In this document: positions 31,864 through 39,495 of the stretch, piece by piece
How the letters are laid out: every line of letters starts with the position of its first letter
How positions within the stretch are numbered: position 1 is the stretch's first letter
Origin: Elusimicrobia bacterium GWA2_61_42
Lineage (GTDB): Bacteria; Elusimicrobiota; Elusimicrobia; Elusimicrobiales; UBA9959
Reading direction: 5' to 3'
Assembly (NCBI GenBank): GCA_001799615.1
Contig: MGTU01000029.1
Span: 62,001 to 126,000 of the forward strand
Length of the DNA stretch: 64,000 nucleotides
The notes under the pieces: model-generated
What the model was told of the DNA's origin: nothing
Database searches by the model: none
The model's input: only the letters and a program-made list of their open reading frames with translations
Program-made: the position numbers and the translations under genes

Positions 31864-32162
31864 TGACCCGTCCCTTGAAATGCAGAAAGATAACCGCCGA
31901 GCCGCGGGCTTATTACTTTAAGCCGCGCGCGGTGCCTATGTGCGAACTGGAAGAGGTGTCTCTCCGTCTGGATGAATTCCAGGCGCTTAAACTTTCTGAA
32001 GTGGACGGTAAAGAGCAGGCGGAGGCCGCCGCGGCCATGAAGATCTCAAGGCAGACTTTTGGTAATATCCTGGCTTCCGCGAGGCGAAAGATAGCCGACG
32101 CCGTGGTTAACGGTAAAGCGCTGAAAATAGACTGCCGTCTCGCCGGAACAAAGAAGGCTTAA
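31863..32162 (+). CDS. DUF134 (UPF0251) family DNA-binding protein
   Basis: 99 residues from the ATG at 31863 (MTRPLKCRKITAEP), which matches the usual family start; the ATG at 31851 lies inside the palindrome. Family motifs: 'RPLKCRKI', 'YYFKPRAVPMCELEEVSLRLDEFQALKL' and a sigma-like helix-turn-helix, 'KEQAEAAAAMKISRQTFGNILASARRKIADAVVNGKAL'. DUF134 genes often accompany NifX-like and MinD/Mrp-type genes, as they do about 3 kb downstream here. No SD. The stop overlaps the thioesterase ATG. Confidence 0.88.
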   Translation: MTRPLKCRKITAEPRAYYFKPRAVPMCELEEVSLRLDEFQALKLSEVDGKEQAEAAAAMKISRQTFGNILASARRKIADAVVNGKALKIDCRLAGTKKA

Positions 32163-32596
32163 TGGAGAGCGAGGAAAAGAAACAGCCGCATACCGGCCAC
32201 AAATCCCACGCGGCCTGCGTTGCCTGCGGCGGGGCCAACCCGGTAGGACTGCGGCTTAAATTCGTGAAACAGGCCGACGGTTCGGTGCGCGCCTCCGTTT
32301 TTTGCCGCAGGGAAATGTCCGGGTACGACGGTTTTCTGCACGGCGGCATCGCCGCCCTTATGCTGGACAGCGCTATGACGAATTGCCTTTTTTCAATGGA
32401 GATAGCGGCCCTGACCGCGGAGTTCAATCTTAAATACAAAGCGCCGGTGCTTATCGGCCGTGCGGCTGAAGTTACGGCCAGGCTTGTTTCCGACATGGCC
32501 CCCTTGTATGTTCTTTCGGCTGAATTGAGCCAGGACGGCAAGGTGAAAGTTTCCGGGGAAGCTAAATTCCTTAAAAATATATTCCTCAAAGATTAA
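32162..32596 (+). CDS. PaaI-like hotdog-fold thioesterase
   Basis: 144 residues. The hotdog core shows 'SGYDGFLHGGIAALMLDSAMTNCLF' (the HGG active-site motif with Asp further on) and 'ALTAEFNLKYKAPVLIGRAAEVTARL'. An N-terminal 'CVACGGANPVGLRLKF' gives two Cys typical of one PaaI subgroup. It would hydrolyse an acyl-CoA thioester; substrate unknown. Overlaps the DUF134 stop by 1 nt. Confidence 0.88.
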   Translation: MESEEKKQPHTGHKSHAACVACGGANPVGLRLKFVKQADGSVRASVFCRREMSGYDGFLHGGIAALMLDSAMTNCLFSMEIAALTAEFNLKYKAPVLIGRAAEVTARLVSDMAPLYVLSAELSQDGKVKVSGEAKFLKNIFLKD

Positions 32597-32627
32597 ACAC
32601 GGTTCATTCTGGTGCGCTAGGCGGCAT

Positions 32628-33440
32628 ATGAAGAAAATAAATCTGCGGGCTTTCGTCAGCCTTTCCCTGCTGTTCTGGACGGCGGCTTTGCTTATGAACG
32701 GCGTGGTGCTGTATATCGCGCCGCCCGGCCGCGACGCCCACTGGGTGAACTGGACCTTCTGGGGGCTAAGCAAGGACCAGTGGGGCGCGCTGCATACCAT
32801 AGGCGGCTTCCTGTTCGTGGTCTTCGCTCTATGGCATATAGCGCTTAACTGGCGGCCCATGCTGGCCTATGTAGAGGCAAAAGCGGGGAGCGCCACCTCA
32901 CATAAGGCGGAACTTTCTCTGGCGGCTTTAGTTTTCGCCGCGGTCACGGCCGGTTCGGCTCTGGATTGGCCGCCGTTCAGGCAGGTCATGGACTATGGTG
33001 AGTCCGTGAAAGAAGGTTGGATTCCGGCCGCGCAAAAACCGGAAGTGGCGCATGGAGAGCTGTTGCGCCTGGAAGATCTTTGTTCCCGCCTGGGCCGCGA
33101 TTACAAGGAGACCATGGCTGTGGTCTCCGCGGCCGGACTTAAAATAGAGGAAGACAAGACACTGCAGTACAATGCGGACCGCAATGGGCTGTCCCCCGCC
33201 GAACTTTACGAGAAGCTTTTTGGCGCCAAGAAGGCGGGCGCCGGCGTGGCGGAGGGCGGCGGCTACGGCAAGAAGACAGTGAAGGGGCTCAGTGAAGAGT
33301 TTTCTGTGCCGTTGCAGACCGCCCTGGAACGGCTCAAGGCCGCCGGCTGCGAGACAGCCGCGGACTCGACCCTGCGGCAGGTGGCGGCCTCCTGCGGCTT
33401 GACCCCCATGGAAGCGGCGGCCCTTATAAAGGGGAGCTAG
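32628..33440 (+). CDS. DUF4405-domain membrane protein with LysM-free helical tail
   Basis: 270 residues. Residues 1-110 contain three transmembrane helices with His residues in 'WGALHTIGGFLFVVFALWHIALNW', the DUF4405 pattern that may coordinate heme. The C-terminal soluble part holds two or more small repeats ('RLEDLCSRLGRDYKETMAVVSAAGLKI', 'LSEEFSVPLQTALERLKAAGCE'). Similar repeats appear in the N-terminus of the NapH-like protein at 44612 ('MTAAEFAAANNLPLEVAAASF'), suggesting a shared role in membrane electron transfer. Confidence 0.7.
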   Translation: MKKINLRAFVSLSLLFWTAALLMNGVVLYIAPPGRDAHWVNWTFWGLSKDQWGALHTIGGFLFVVFALWHIALNWRPMLAYVEAKAGSATSHKAELSLAALVFAAVTAGSALDWPPFRQVMDYGESVKEGWIPAAQKPEVAHGELLRLEDLCSRLGRDYKETMAVVSAAGLKIEEDKTLQYNADRNGLSPAELYEKLFGAKKAGAGVAEGGGYGKKTVKGLSEEFSVPLQTALERLKAAGCETAADSTLRQVAASCGLTPMEAAALIKGS

Positions 33441-33459
33441 CTGCTCCACGACGGGAGAG

Positions 33460-33505
33460 TTGACATCCCTTCCGCAAGTAGATATAATTGAGAACGATTC
33501 TCAAT
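33460..33505 (+). promoter_or_regulatory. Consensus promoter with Fur-type box
   Basis: TTGACA (33460-33465), 17 nt, TATAAT (33483-33488): both boxes are perfect. The inverted repeat ATTGAGAA-N3-TTCTCAAT (33487-33505) overlaps the -10 box and start site. It recurs at 33994. Confidence 0.85.
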
Positions 33506-33509
33506 AACT

Positions 33510-33977
33510 ATGAGCCCTCATAAAGAACATAATCCCAACTGCTGCTGCCGCCGCATACGGGGCCATGGCCGCCGCATGACGCCGGCCAGGCACGCGGTGC
33601 TGGATGCCCTCAGTGAACGGGGGGAGCACCTGACAGCTGAAGAAGTTTTCAGGTCAGCCGCGCGCCGTTATCCCAACCTGGGGCTGGCCACGGTTTACCG
33701 CACGCTGGAGCTGCTCACTGAACTGGGGATGGTCAGCCGTTTCGATACCGGGGACGACAAGGCCCGTTACGAGTTCGCCGACCCTACCGGAGCCAAAGGC
33801 CACCACCACCACCTGGTCTGCACTTCCTGCCGCAAGATAATAGATTATAAGGATTTTATAAAAGAAGAAACCGAACTGCTGCGCAGTACGGAAGAGGGCC
33901 TGTCCCGGAAATACGGTTTTAAGATCAACAGCCATGTTATTCAGTTTTACGGTGTTTGCCGGGAATGCGGAGGCTGA
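33510..33977 (+). CDS. Fur-family metalloregulator
   Basis: 155 residues. Winged helix 'MTPARHAVLDALSERGEHLTAEEVFRSAARRYPNLGLATVYRTLELLTELGMV' is the Fur DNA-binding domain. The dimerisation domain has 'HHHHLVCTSCRKIIDY' and a C-terminal 'CRECGG', giving the structural zinc site (CxxC twice). Whether it senses iron, peroxide (PerR) or another metal cannot be told. Two identical-class operators, in its own promoter and before the next gene, indicate autoregulation and control of the DUF302 gene. No SD. Confidence 0.9.
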   Translation: MSPHKEHNPNCCCRRIRGHGRRMTPARHAVLDALSERGEHLTAEEVFRSAARRYPNLGLATVYRTLELLTELGMVSRFDTGDDKARYEFADPTGAKGHHHHLVCTSCRKIIDYKDFIKEETELLRSTEEGLSRKYGFKINSHVIQFYGVCRECGG

Positions 33978-33993
33978 TTTTTTTTTAAATTTT

Positions 33994-34012
33994 ATTGAGA
34001 ATAATTCTCAAT
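33994..34012 (+). promoter_or_regulatory. Second Fur-type box
   Basis: ATTGAGAA-TAA-TTCTCAAT, same half-sites and spacing as the box at 33487. It lies 25 nt before the DUF302 start and hence ahead of the long downstream gene run. Confidence 0.82.
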
Positions 34013-34037
34013 GCTAAAACAAGATAAGGAGTATATC

Positions 34038-34544
34038 ATGAGCAACCTTAAAAAAGCGGTCTGGGCGGCGGTATTCATGGTGCTGGGCGGGTCCCTGGCG
34101 GCCTTCGCGGCCTATAAGGCCGCCCCTTCCATGATGATAATTTCGGGTGAAACAGGAATGACTTTCGACGAGAGCGTGGCGAAACTGGAACAGAGCATAA
34201 AGGATAACGGCTGGGAGCACGCCGGGACCTCACGGTTAAGCGATTCTATAGAGAAAAAGGGGCTCGTGCTGGGCCGGAAAGTTGCCGTGGTGAAACTTTG
34301 CCATCCGGAGTACGCGCTGAGCGTTCTTAAAAGCGACAGACATCTGTCTGCCCTGATGCCCTGCTCTGTAGCCATTTGGGAGGGCGACGACAGGAAGGTG
34401 CATTACTCCAAAATGAACACGGGGCTGATCGCGCCGGTTTTCGGCGGCAATGTCCGGAGGGTCATGGGCGGTTTTGTGGCGCGGGACGAACATAAAATAC
34501 TTTCCATTTTTTGCGGCGCGGGCGACGCCTGCACTCAGGGCTGA
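34038..34544 (+). CDS. Exported DUF302 protein
   Basis: 168 residues from the ATG at 34038 (SD AAGGAG); the track's start lies inside the operator. A signal peptide or anchor (AVWAAVFMVLGGSLAAFAA) precedes the DUF302 domain: 'MTFDESVAKLEQSIKDNGWEH', 'KVAVVKLCHPEYALSVLKSDRHLSALMPCSVAIWE'. The conserved Cys-His in LCHPEYA and MPCSVAI are present and could bind metal or heme. Fur-box control suggests a metal or oxidative-stress role. Confidence 0.85.
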   Translation: MSNLKKAVWAAVFMVLGGSLAAFAAYKAAPSMMIISGETGMTFDESVAKLEQSIKDNGWEHAGTSRLSDSIEKKGLVLGRKVAVVKLCHPEYALSVLKSDRHLSALMPCSVAIWEGDDRKVHYSKMNTGLIAPVFGGNVRRVMGGFVARDEHKILSIFCGAGDACTQG

Positions 34545-34563
34545 GGGATTTAAGGAGGCATAT

Positions 34564-34788
34564 ATGCCAAACAGAAACGGAACGGGGCCCGCGGGGACGG
34601 GCCCGATGAGCGGCAGGGGGATGGGCCGCTGCGGCGGCGGGCGCGGCGCCGGTAACGGCCGCGGGCCCGGCGGCCGGCGCGGGGGCTTTCAGGTTCCCGC
34701 TGCGGCGCAGGACGAAACGGCGGCCCTCAAGGCCCGCGTGGCGGAGCTGGAGAAACGCCTGAACGAAACAAAGGGCGAAGGTAAATAA
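34564..34788 (+). CDS. Small Gly/Arg-rich DUF5320-like protein
   Basis: 74 residues from the ATG at 34564 (SD AAGGAGG). It opens MPNRNGTGPAGTGPMSGRGM, the family's GP-repeat pattern, followed by 'GRCGGGRGAGNGRGPGGRRGG' and a C-terminal short coiled coil (ETAALKARVAELEKRLNE). These proteins regularly accompany NifX-like and MinD-like genes in anaerobes, with unknown function; the coiled coil suggests oligomerisation. Confidence 0.82.
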   Translation: MPNRNGTGPAGTGPMSGRGMGRCGGGRGAGNGRGPGGRRGGFQVPAAAQDETAALKARVAELEKRLNETKGEGK

Positions 34789-34847
34789 GGTATTACCGCG
34801 GACTGGAGCACACCGCTCCCGCCCGCGGACTTAAACAGGAGAATAAA

Positions 34848-35225
34848 ATGAAAATTGGAATTACATTGAACGACGGCCAGGGTATGAAGAGCGAAGTCTG
34901 CGCCCATTTCGGACAGTGCTCGCATTTCCTGATCGTAGACGTGGAGAACGGGAAAGTTAAGGATTCAAAAGTTGTGGTTAACAGTGCCGTGCACGGCGGC
35001 GGCGGCTGCGTGGCTGTTACTGAAATTCTTAAATACGGCATCACGCATGTGATCGCGGGCGGCATGGGCATGGGCGCCCAGCAGAAATTCGCGAACGCCG
35101 GCGTGCCGATAGCCTGTTATTCGGGGAAGGCCGAAGGCGCGATAAAGGCGCTGCTTTCCAGCGAACTGGCCGAAGGCATTGCGCCTTGCAAAGACCACGG
35201 CCACGAAGGGGAATGCGGCCATTAA
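34848..35225 (+). CDS. NifX/NifB-C-like protein (ORP family), first copy
   Basis: 125 residues. 'MKIGITLNDGQGMKSEVCAHFGQCSHFLIVDVENGKV' and 'VAVTEILKYGITHVIAGGMGMGAQQKFANAGVPIACYSG' define the Nitro_FeMo-Co (PF02579) fold shared by NifX, NafY and the orange protein of Desulfovibrio. The C-terminus is rich in His and Cys (CKDHGHEGECGH), a likely metal tail. There are no nitrogenase genes here, so it probably handles another metal cluster. Confidence 0.9.
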   Translation: MKIGITLNDGQGMKSEVCAHFGQCSHFLIVDVENGKVKDSKVVVNSAVHGGGGCVAVTEILKYGITHVIAGGMGMGAQQKFANAGVPIACYSGKAEGAIKALLSSELAEGIAPCKDHGHEGECGH

Positions 35226-35252
35226 CAGTTCAGGGAATCATTAGGAGGGATA

Positions 35253-35930
35253 ATGGAAAACACAGAAAAAAAGGGTATGCCGTTATTGGGGGATAAGTTC
35301 CCGGAACTGCAGGTTGTTACGACGCGCGGGGTAAAGAACCTGCCCGGTGACTATAGGGGCAAATGGTTCGTGCTGTTCAGCCACCCGGCCGACTTTACGC
35401 CGGTATGCACTACGGAGTTCGTGGCTTTCCAGAAGCGCTATGACAAGTTCAAGGCGCTGGGCTGCGAGCTCATCGGCATGAGCGTGGACCAGGTGTTCTC
35501 CCATATCAAGTGGGAAGAATGGATAAAAGAGAAGATAGGCGTAGAGATACAGTTCCCGATAATCGCCGATAACGGCAACGTGGCCGGAACCCTGGGCCTG
35601 ATACATCCCGGCAAGGGCACCAATACCGTGCGCGCGGTGTTTATAGTGGACGCGGAGGGAATTATACGCATAATCTTCTATTACCCGCAGGAACTGGGCC
35701 GCAATATGGACGAGATCCTCAGGGCGGTAAAGGCTATGCAGATCTCGGACGAGCACGGTGTGGCCATGCCGGCGCAGTGGCCGGACAGCGAGGTGGTGGG
35801 CAAGGACCATGTAATTATTCCTCCCGCCAAGGACGTGGACGCCGCTAAACAGCGCTTCGTCGACGCCAAGGCAGGCAAGTTCGAGTGCCTGGACTGGTGG
35901 CTTTGCCATAAGGAACTGAAAGTAAAGTGA
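35253..35930 (+). CDS. Cytoplasmic peroxiredoxin (Prx6-like)
   Basis: 225 residues, no signal peptide. '[21 protein letters not shown]' holds the peroxidatic Cys; '[28 protein letters not shown]' and a long C-terminal arm with '[13 protein letters not shown]' follow, as in archaeal-type Prx6. It is paralogous to the exported enzyme at 26961. Stop overlaps the next start (ATGA), so a peroxidase is coupled to iron-sulfur ATPase synthesis. Confidence 0.94.
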   Translation: MENTEKKGMPLLGDKFPELQVVTTRGVKNLPGDYRGKWFVLFSHPADFTPVCTTEFVAFQKRYDKFKALGCELIGMSVDQVFSHIKWEEWIKEKIGVEIQFPIIADNGNVAGTLGLIHPGKGTNTVRAVFIVDAEGIIRIIFYYPQELGRNMDEILRAVKAMQISDEHGVAMPAQWPDSEVVGKDHVIIPPAKDVDAAKQRFVDAKAGKFECLDWWLCHKELKVK

Positions 35931-36766
35931 AACTTGCGATAGCCAGCGGAAAAGGCGGCACCGGGAAGACCAGCCTGGCCTGCGCCCTTGCGCGGGCGCT
36001 GGGGCCCGGCGCCGCCCTGCTGGATTGCGACGTGGAAGAACCTGACTGCGCGCTGTTCCTGAAGCCTGAGATCGAAAGCGAAACGGATTTCAGCGTACCG
36101 GTGCCGCTGATCGACCCGGGTAAATGCAGGGGCCATGGCCGCTGCCAGGCGGTTTGCGAATATAACGCCATAAAACTGTTCAACGGCAAACCTTTCCTAT
36201 TCGACCATATGTGCCACAGCTGCGGCGGCTGCGTGCTGGCCTGCCCCGAGAAAGCCATAACGGAAAAACCGCATCCCGCCGGTAAAATACGCGTTGGCCA
36301 GGTCTCCGGGCAGTTCTTCGCCGACGGAATTATGCACATCGGCGAGCCCAGCCCCGTGCGGCTTATAAAAGCGGTTAAAAAACTTGCCCCGGCCTCCGGC
36401 GACGCAATAATAGACTGCCCTCCCGGCACCTCCTGTCCGATGATAAACGCCGTTACCGGCAGCGACTTCTGCCTGCTTGTCAGTGAGCCCACGCCCTTCG
36501 GCCTGAGCGACCTGAAACTGGCCGTAGAAACACTTGAAAAAATAAATATCCCCTACGCTCTCGTGATAAACCGCTACGACCTGGGCGATACAGAGATGGA
36601 AGACTGGTGTGCGGAGAAAGGTGTGAAAATACTTTTAAGGATCCCTTTTGACCGGGAGATAGCCGCGGCCTATTCCCGTGGGGCGACCATGCTTGAAGTC
36701 AGGCCGGAATACAGCCAGGCGCTTATAGCGATGTTCAATTTGATAAAAGAGGGGCTCCGCGCATGA
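35927..36766 (+). CDS. MinD-type ATPase with ferredoxin insert, first copy
   Basis: 279 residues. The deviant Walker A '[19 protein letters not shown]' begins the protein. An inserted two-cluster ferredoxin segment (about 65-110) follows, then Walker B-like '[13 protein letters not shown]' and '[17 protein letters not shown]'. The first cluster motif reads [11 protein letters not shown], with His for the second Cys; the second, [12 protein letters not shown], is complete. Paired ATPases of this kind are encoded in ORP-type operons of sulfate reducers. Probable role: ATP-dependent metal-cluster transfer. Confidence 0.9.
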   Translation: MKLAIASGKGGTGKTSLACALARALGPGAALLDCDVEEPDCALFLKPEIESETDFSVPVPLIDPGKCRGHGRCQAVCEYNAIKLFNGKPFLFDHMCHSCGGCVLACPEKAITEKPHPAGKIRVGQVSGQFFADGIMHIGEPSPVRLIKAVKKLAPASGDAIIDCPPGTSCPMINAVTGSDFCLLVSEPTPFGLSDLKLAVETLEKINIPYALVINRYDLGDTEMEDWCAEKGVKILLRIPFDREIAAAYSRGATMLEVRPEYSQALIAMFNLIKEGLRA

Positions 36767-37629
36767 AACAGGTGCTTATCCTGAGCGGCAAAGGCGGCAC
36801 CGGCAAGACCACGCTGGCCGGGGCCTTCGCGCGCCTGGCCGCGCCTTGCGTGGTGGCCGACTGCGACGTGGACGCCGCGGATCTGCATATAATACTTTCC
36901 CCCGAACCGGCTGAACGGAAGGAGTTTTGCGGCGGAAAGAAAGCTTCCATCGACCCGTCAAAATGCACCTCCTGCGGGCGCTGCCTGGAAGTCTGCCGCT
37001 TTGACGCGGTTTCCGCGGACCCGTTCAAAATCAGCGAGACTGCCTGCGAGGGGTGCGGGGTCTGCGTTTGGAATTGTACCGCAGGGGCGATCAATTTCAA
37101 AGAGGCGCTAAGCGGTACCTGGTCGGTCTCGCCCTGCCGTTACGGCACTTTTGCCGGCGCGCGCCTGGAGCCTGCGGCTGAAAATTCCGGCAAGTTGGTA
37201 GCGCTTTTAAAAAACGAAGCGGTTAAGGCCGCGGAAGCCGCGGGTGCGGAGTTCCTGATACTGGACGGTTCTCCCGGCATAGGCTGCCCGGTGCTGGCCT
37301 CGCTGGGCGGAGTGGAGGCGGTGGTAATGGTGGCGGAGCCCACCGTCTCCGGCCGGCACGATTTCCTGCGGCTGGCGGAACTGCTGCGGCAGCAGAAAAT
37401 CAAGGGTTTCCTGCTGGTAAACAAATGGGATTTAAACACTGAAGAGACCGAAGCTCTGGAGGCGGCCGCGGGGGGCCTGGGTTTCGGTCTCCTTGGCCGG
37501 GTCCCCTTTGACGCCTTGGTGGTAAAAACATTGCTTGCCCGCAAAACTCTGGGCGAAGACGGGCCCGGCCCGGCAGCTAATGCCGTGGAAAAAGCCTGGA
37601 AGATCCTGCGGTCCGAACTGGAGACATGA
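36763..37629 (+). CDS. MinD-type ATPase with ferredoxin insert, second copy
   Basis: 288 residues, homologous to the preceding gene and overlapping it by 4 nt. Walker A '[19 protein letters not shown]'; two complete [4Fe-4S] motifs 'CTSCGRCLEVCRF' and 'CEGCGVCVWNCT'; 'FLILDGSPGIGCPVLASL' and 'VAEPTVSGRHDFLRLAELL' complete the ATPase. The two copies probably form a heterodimer, as proposed for paired ATPases in ORP clusters. Confidence 0.9.
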   Translation: MKQVLILSGKGGTGKTTLAGAFARLAAPCVVADCDVDAADLHIILSPEPAERKEFCGGKKASIDPSKCTSCGRCLEVCRFDAVSADPFKISETACEGCGVCVWNCTAGAINFKEALSGTWSVSPCRYGTFAGARLEPAAENSGKLVALLKNEAVKAAEAAGAEFLILDGSPGIGCPVLASLGGVEAVVMVAEPTVSGRHDFLRLAELLRQQKIKGFLLVNKWDLNTEETEALEAAAGGLGFGLLGRVPFDALVVKTLLARKTLGEDGPGPAANAVEKAWKILRSELET

Positions 37630-37630
37630 T

Positions 37631-37993
37631 ATGGACGAAAGGAAAATGGCGCTAGAAGCCGCCGTGGAGAAATATCAGGGACGGTTGAACGACCCCGACG
37701 CTTCAGCCAGCGTAACCGGCCCCTGCGGCGATACGATGGAATTCTATATCAACATAAAAGACGGCAAGATCGAGGAGATACGCTACCACGCCGAAGGCTG
37801 CGGCGTCACAAAAGCCTGCGGCGCGATAGTATCTTTTTACGCCGACGGCCGTCCGTTGTCGGAAGCTTTTTTTGTCTCGCCGGGGCTTATCGTTAAGACA
37901 ATGGGCGGGGTGCCCGACGACCATAAGCATTGCCCTGTATTGGCCGCCACGGCTTTCTACCGCGCGCTGGGAGACTACCTGGTGAAACCCTGA
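37631..37993 (+). CDS. NifU/IscU-like scaffold protein
   Basis: 120 residues from the ATG at 37631, 1 nt after the ATPase stop. 'TGPCGDTMEFYINIKDGKIEEIRYHAEGCGVTKACGAIVSFY' and 'PDDHKHCPVLAATAFYRAL' resemble the NifU N-terminal domain, with three conserved Cys (PCGD, GCGV, HCPV) and the neighbouring Asp. It probably assembles an iron-sulfur or related cluster for its neighbours. The track's longer start overlaps the upstream gene in another frame. Confidence 0.85.
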   Translation: MDERKMALEAAVEKYQGRLNDPDASASVTGPCGDTMEFYINIKDGKIEEIRYHAEGCGVTKACGAIVSFYADGRPLSEAFFVSPGLIVKTMGGVPDDHKHCPVLAATAFYRALGDYLVKP

Positions 37994-38724
37994 TGGAATT
38001 TAGGCTGCTCATTTTAAGCCTTATAGGCAGCGTCCTGAGCGTGCTGGCCGCCGGCCTTTTTCTTTTCTTCCCGAAAAGGACCCGCGACAACCTGGTTCCC
38101 TGTCTTATCAGTTACGCCACGGGCACCCTGCTCGGCGCGGCCTTTCTCGGTTTATTGCCTAAAGCCCTCAACATGGGCGCCGCCCCGGTGGCGGTGCTGG
38201 GCGCGGCCCTGGCCGGGATCTTCGCTTTCCTGGGGCTTGAAAAGACGCTGCTCTGGCGGCATTGCCACCATGAAAACTGCGAGGTGCATTCTTCCGCGGG
38301 GATCATGATAGTGATAGGCGACGCCCTGCACAATTTCATGGACGGGGTGCTCATAGGTTCGGCTTTACTGGTTTCGCCGGGGCTGGCCCTGACCTCCACG
38401 CTGGCCGTAGTCGCCCACGAGATACCGCAGGAAACAGGGGACTTCGCCATCATGCTGGCGGCCGGCTGGTCTCGCAAAAAAGCGCTGTGGGCGAATATTG
38501 CTTCTTCGCTGGCCACCCTGCCGGGAGCTTTCGGCGCATATTATGCGCTGGCTTATTTCAAACCGGCTCTCCCTTATGTGATGGCCGTCTCGGCCGCAAG
38601 TTTCATCTATATAGCCCTGGCCGACCTTATCCCCGCCGCGCACCGGCATCCCGGTCAGGGTAAACCGGTCCTGCAATTCCTGCTGGGGCTGGCGGGCGTA
38701 GGCACCATAGCCTTTTTGTGTTAG
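37993..38724 (+). CDS. ZIP-family metal transporter
   Basis: 243 residues from the ATG at 37993, overlapping the previous stop (TGATG). About eight transmembrane helices. The metal-binding helices are 'IGDALHNFMDGVLIG' (TM4, HNxxDG) and 'VVAHEIPQETGDFAIML' (TM5, HExPxExGD), the hallmark of bacterial ZIP carriers. It imports Zn, Fe or another divalent metal. The loop 'RHCHHENCEVHSS' is His/Cys-rich. Confidence 0.93.
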   Translation: MEFRLLILSLIGSVLSVLAAGLFLFFPKRTRDNLVPCLISYATGTLLGAAFLGLLPKALNMGAAPVAVLGAALAGIFAFLGLEKTLLWRHCHHENCEVHSSAGIMIVIGDALHNFMDGVLIGSALLVSPGLALTSTLAVVAHEIPQETGDFAIMLAAGWSRKKALWANIASSLATLPGAFGAYYALAYFKPALPYVMAVSAASFIYIALADLIPAAHRHPGQGKPVLQFLLGLAGVGTIAFLC

Positions 38725-38750
38725 GGCATTGAGAGATAAAGGAGAACAAA

Positions 38751-39071
38751 ATGAAAATCTGTGTATCCGCCATGAGCGGTTCGATGGAAGCCAAGGTGAG
38801 CGAACGCTTCGGGCGCGCGCCTTATTTCGTGATAGTCGAGAGCGAAGATATGAGCTTTGTACCGGTGCTCAACGCCGCGGTAAGCATGCAGGGCGGCGCG
38901 GGCCCCGAGGCCGTGCGCCAGGCGGCGGATCATGGCGCCAAGGTTGTGCTGACCGGTGAGCTGGGCGGCAACGCCAAAACGGCGATCGAGGCCGCGGGCA
39001 TAAAAGGCGTAACCGGTATTTCCGGCGAAAAGACGGTGCGCCAAGCCGTTGAAGAATACCTGAAGAAATAG
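38751..39071 (+). CDS. NifX-like protein (ORP family), second copy
   Basis: 106 residues. 'MKICVSAMSGSMEAKVSERFGRAPYFVIVESEDM' and 'AVRQAADHGAKVVLTGELGGNAKTAIEAAGIKGVTG' match the Nitro_FeMo-Co fold. It lacks the His/Cys tail of the first copy and is close in length to Desulfovibrio ORP. SD AAAGGAG. It probably carries or inserts a metal cluster. Confidence 0.9.
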   Translation: MKICVSAMSGSMEAKVSERFGRAPYFVIVESEDMSFVPVLNAAVSMQGGAGPEAVRQAADHGAKVVLTGELGGNAKTAIEAAGIKGVTGISGEKTVRQAVEEYLKK

Positions 39072-39111
39072 CCGCAGCGCGCAGAAAATAAAAAAATACA
39101 AGGAGACTGCT

Positions 39112-39435
39112 ATGTCCAGCGAAATACAGTTGACCGAAGATAATTTTGAAACTGAAGTTATAAAATGCGCCACCCCTGTGCTGGTGGATTTCTGGGCGCC
39201 CTGGTGCGGCCCCTGCCGCATGATAGGCCCTCTCATCGAGGAAATAGCAAAAGAGTATGTCGGCAAGGTAAAGGTGTGCAAATTGAACACAGACGACTGC
39301 CAGGTAACCGCCTCGACCTATGGGATTTCAGCTATTCCCACCATACTGCTTTTTAAGGGCGGCAAGGTGACCAAGCAGTTGGTCGGGCTACAGCCCAAAG
39401 AGGAATTAAAGAAACAGCTGGATAAACTTATCTGA
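39112..39435 (+). CDS. trxA: Thioredoxin
   Basis: 107 residues, the standard length. Active site 'VDFWAPWCGPCRMIGP' (WCGPC), cis-Pro segment 'YGISAIPTILLFKGGK' and C-terminal 'LVGLQPKEELKKQLDKLI'. Reduces cytoplasmic disulfides. SD AAGGAG. It is embedded in the metal-cofactor run with the CoA-disulfide-reductase-like enzyme, suggesting redox partnership. Confidence 0.96.
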   Translation: MSSEIQLTEDNFETEVIKCATPVLVDFWAPWCGPCRMIGPLIEEIAKEYVGKVKVCKLNTDDCQVTASTYGISAIPTILLFKGGKVTKQLVGLQPKEELKKQLDKLI

Positions 39436-39495
39436 AAGCGGTTTAAAACAGGGTGTGTGGGCGCTCTAGTCGGAAATTCTGCGGCAGGAGGATCT

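Noticed and set aside
34556-34569. GGCATATATGCC near the DUF5320 start as a second DUF134 operator
   Set aside because: It is short, overlaps the SD and start codon, and lacks the TAGTTATT flank of the 26-bp palindrome.
34848-39071. NifX/NifU-like genes as evidence of nitrogen fixation
   Set aside because: No nifHDK, nifB or nifEN in the window; these families also occur in ORP-type and other metal-cluster systems.
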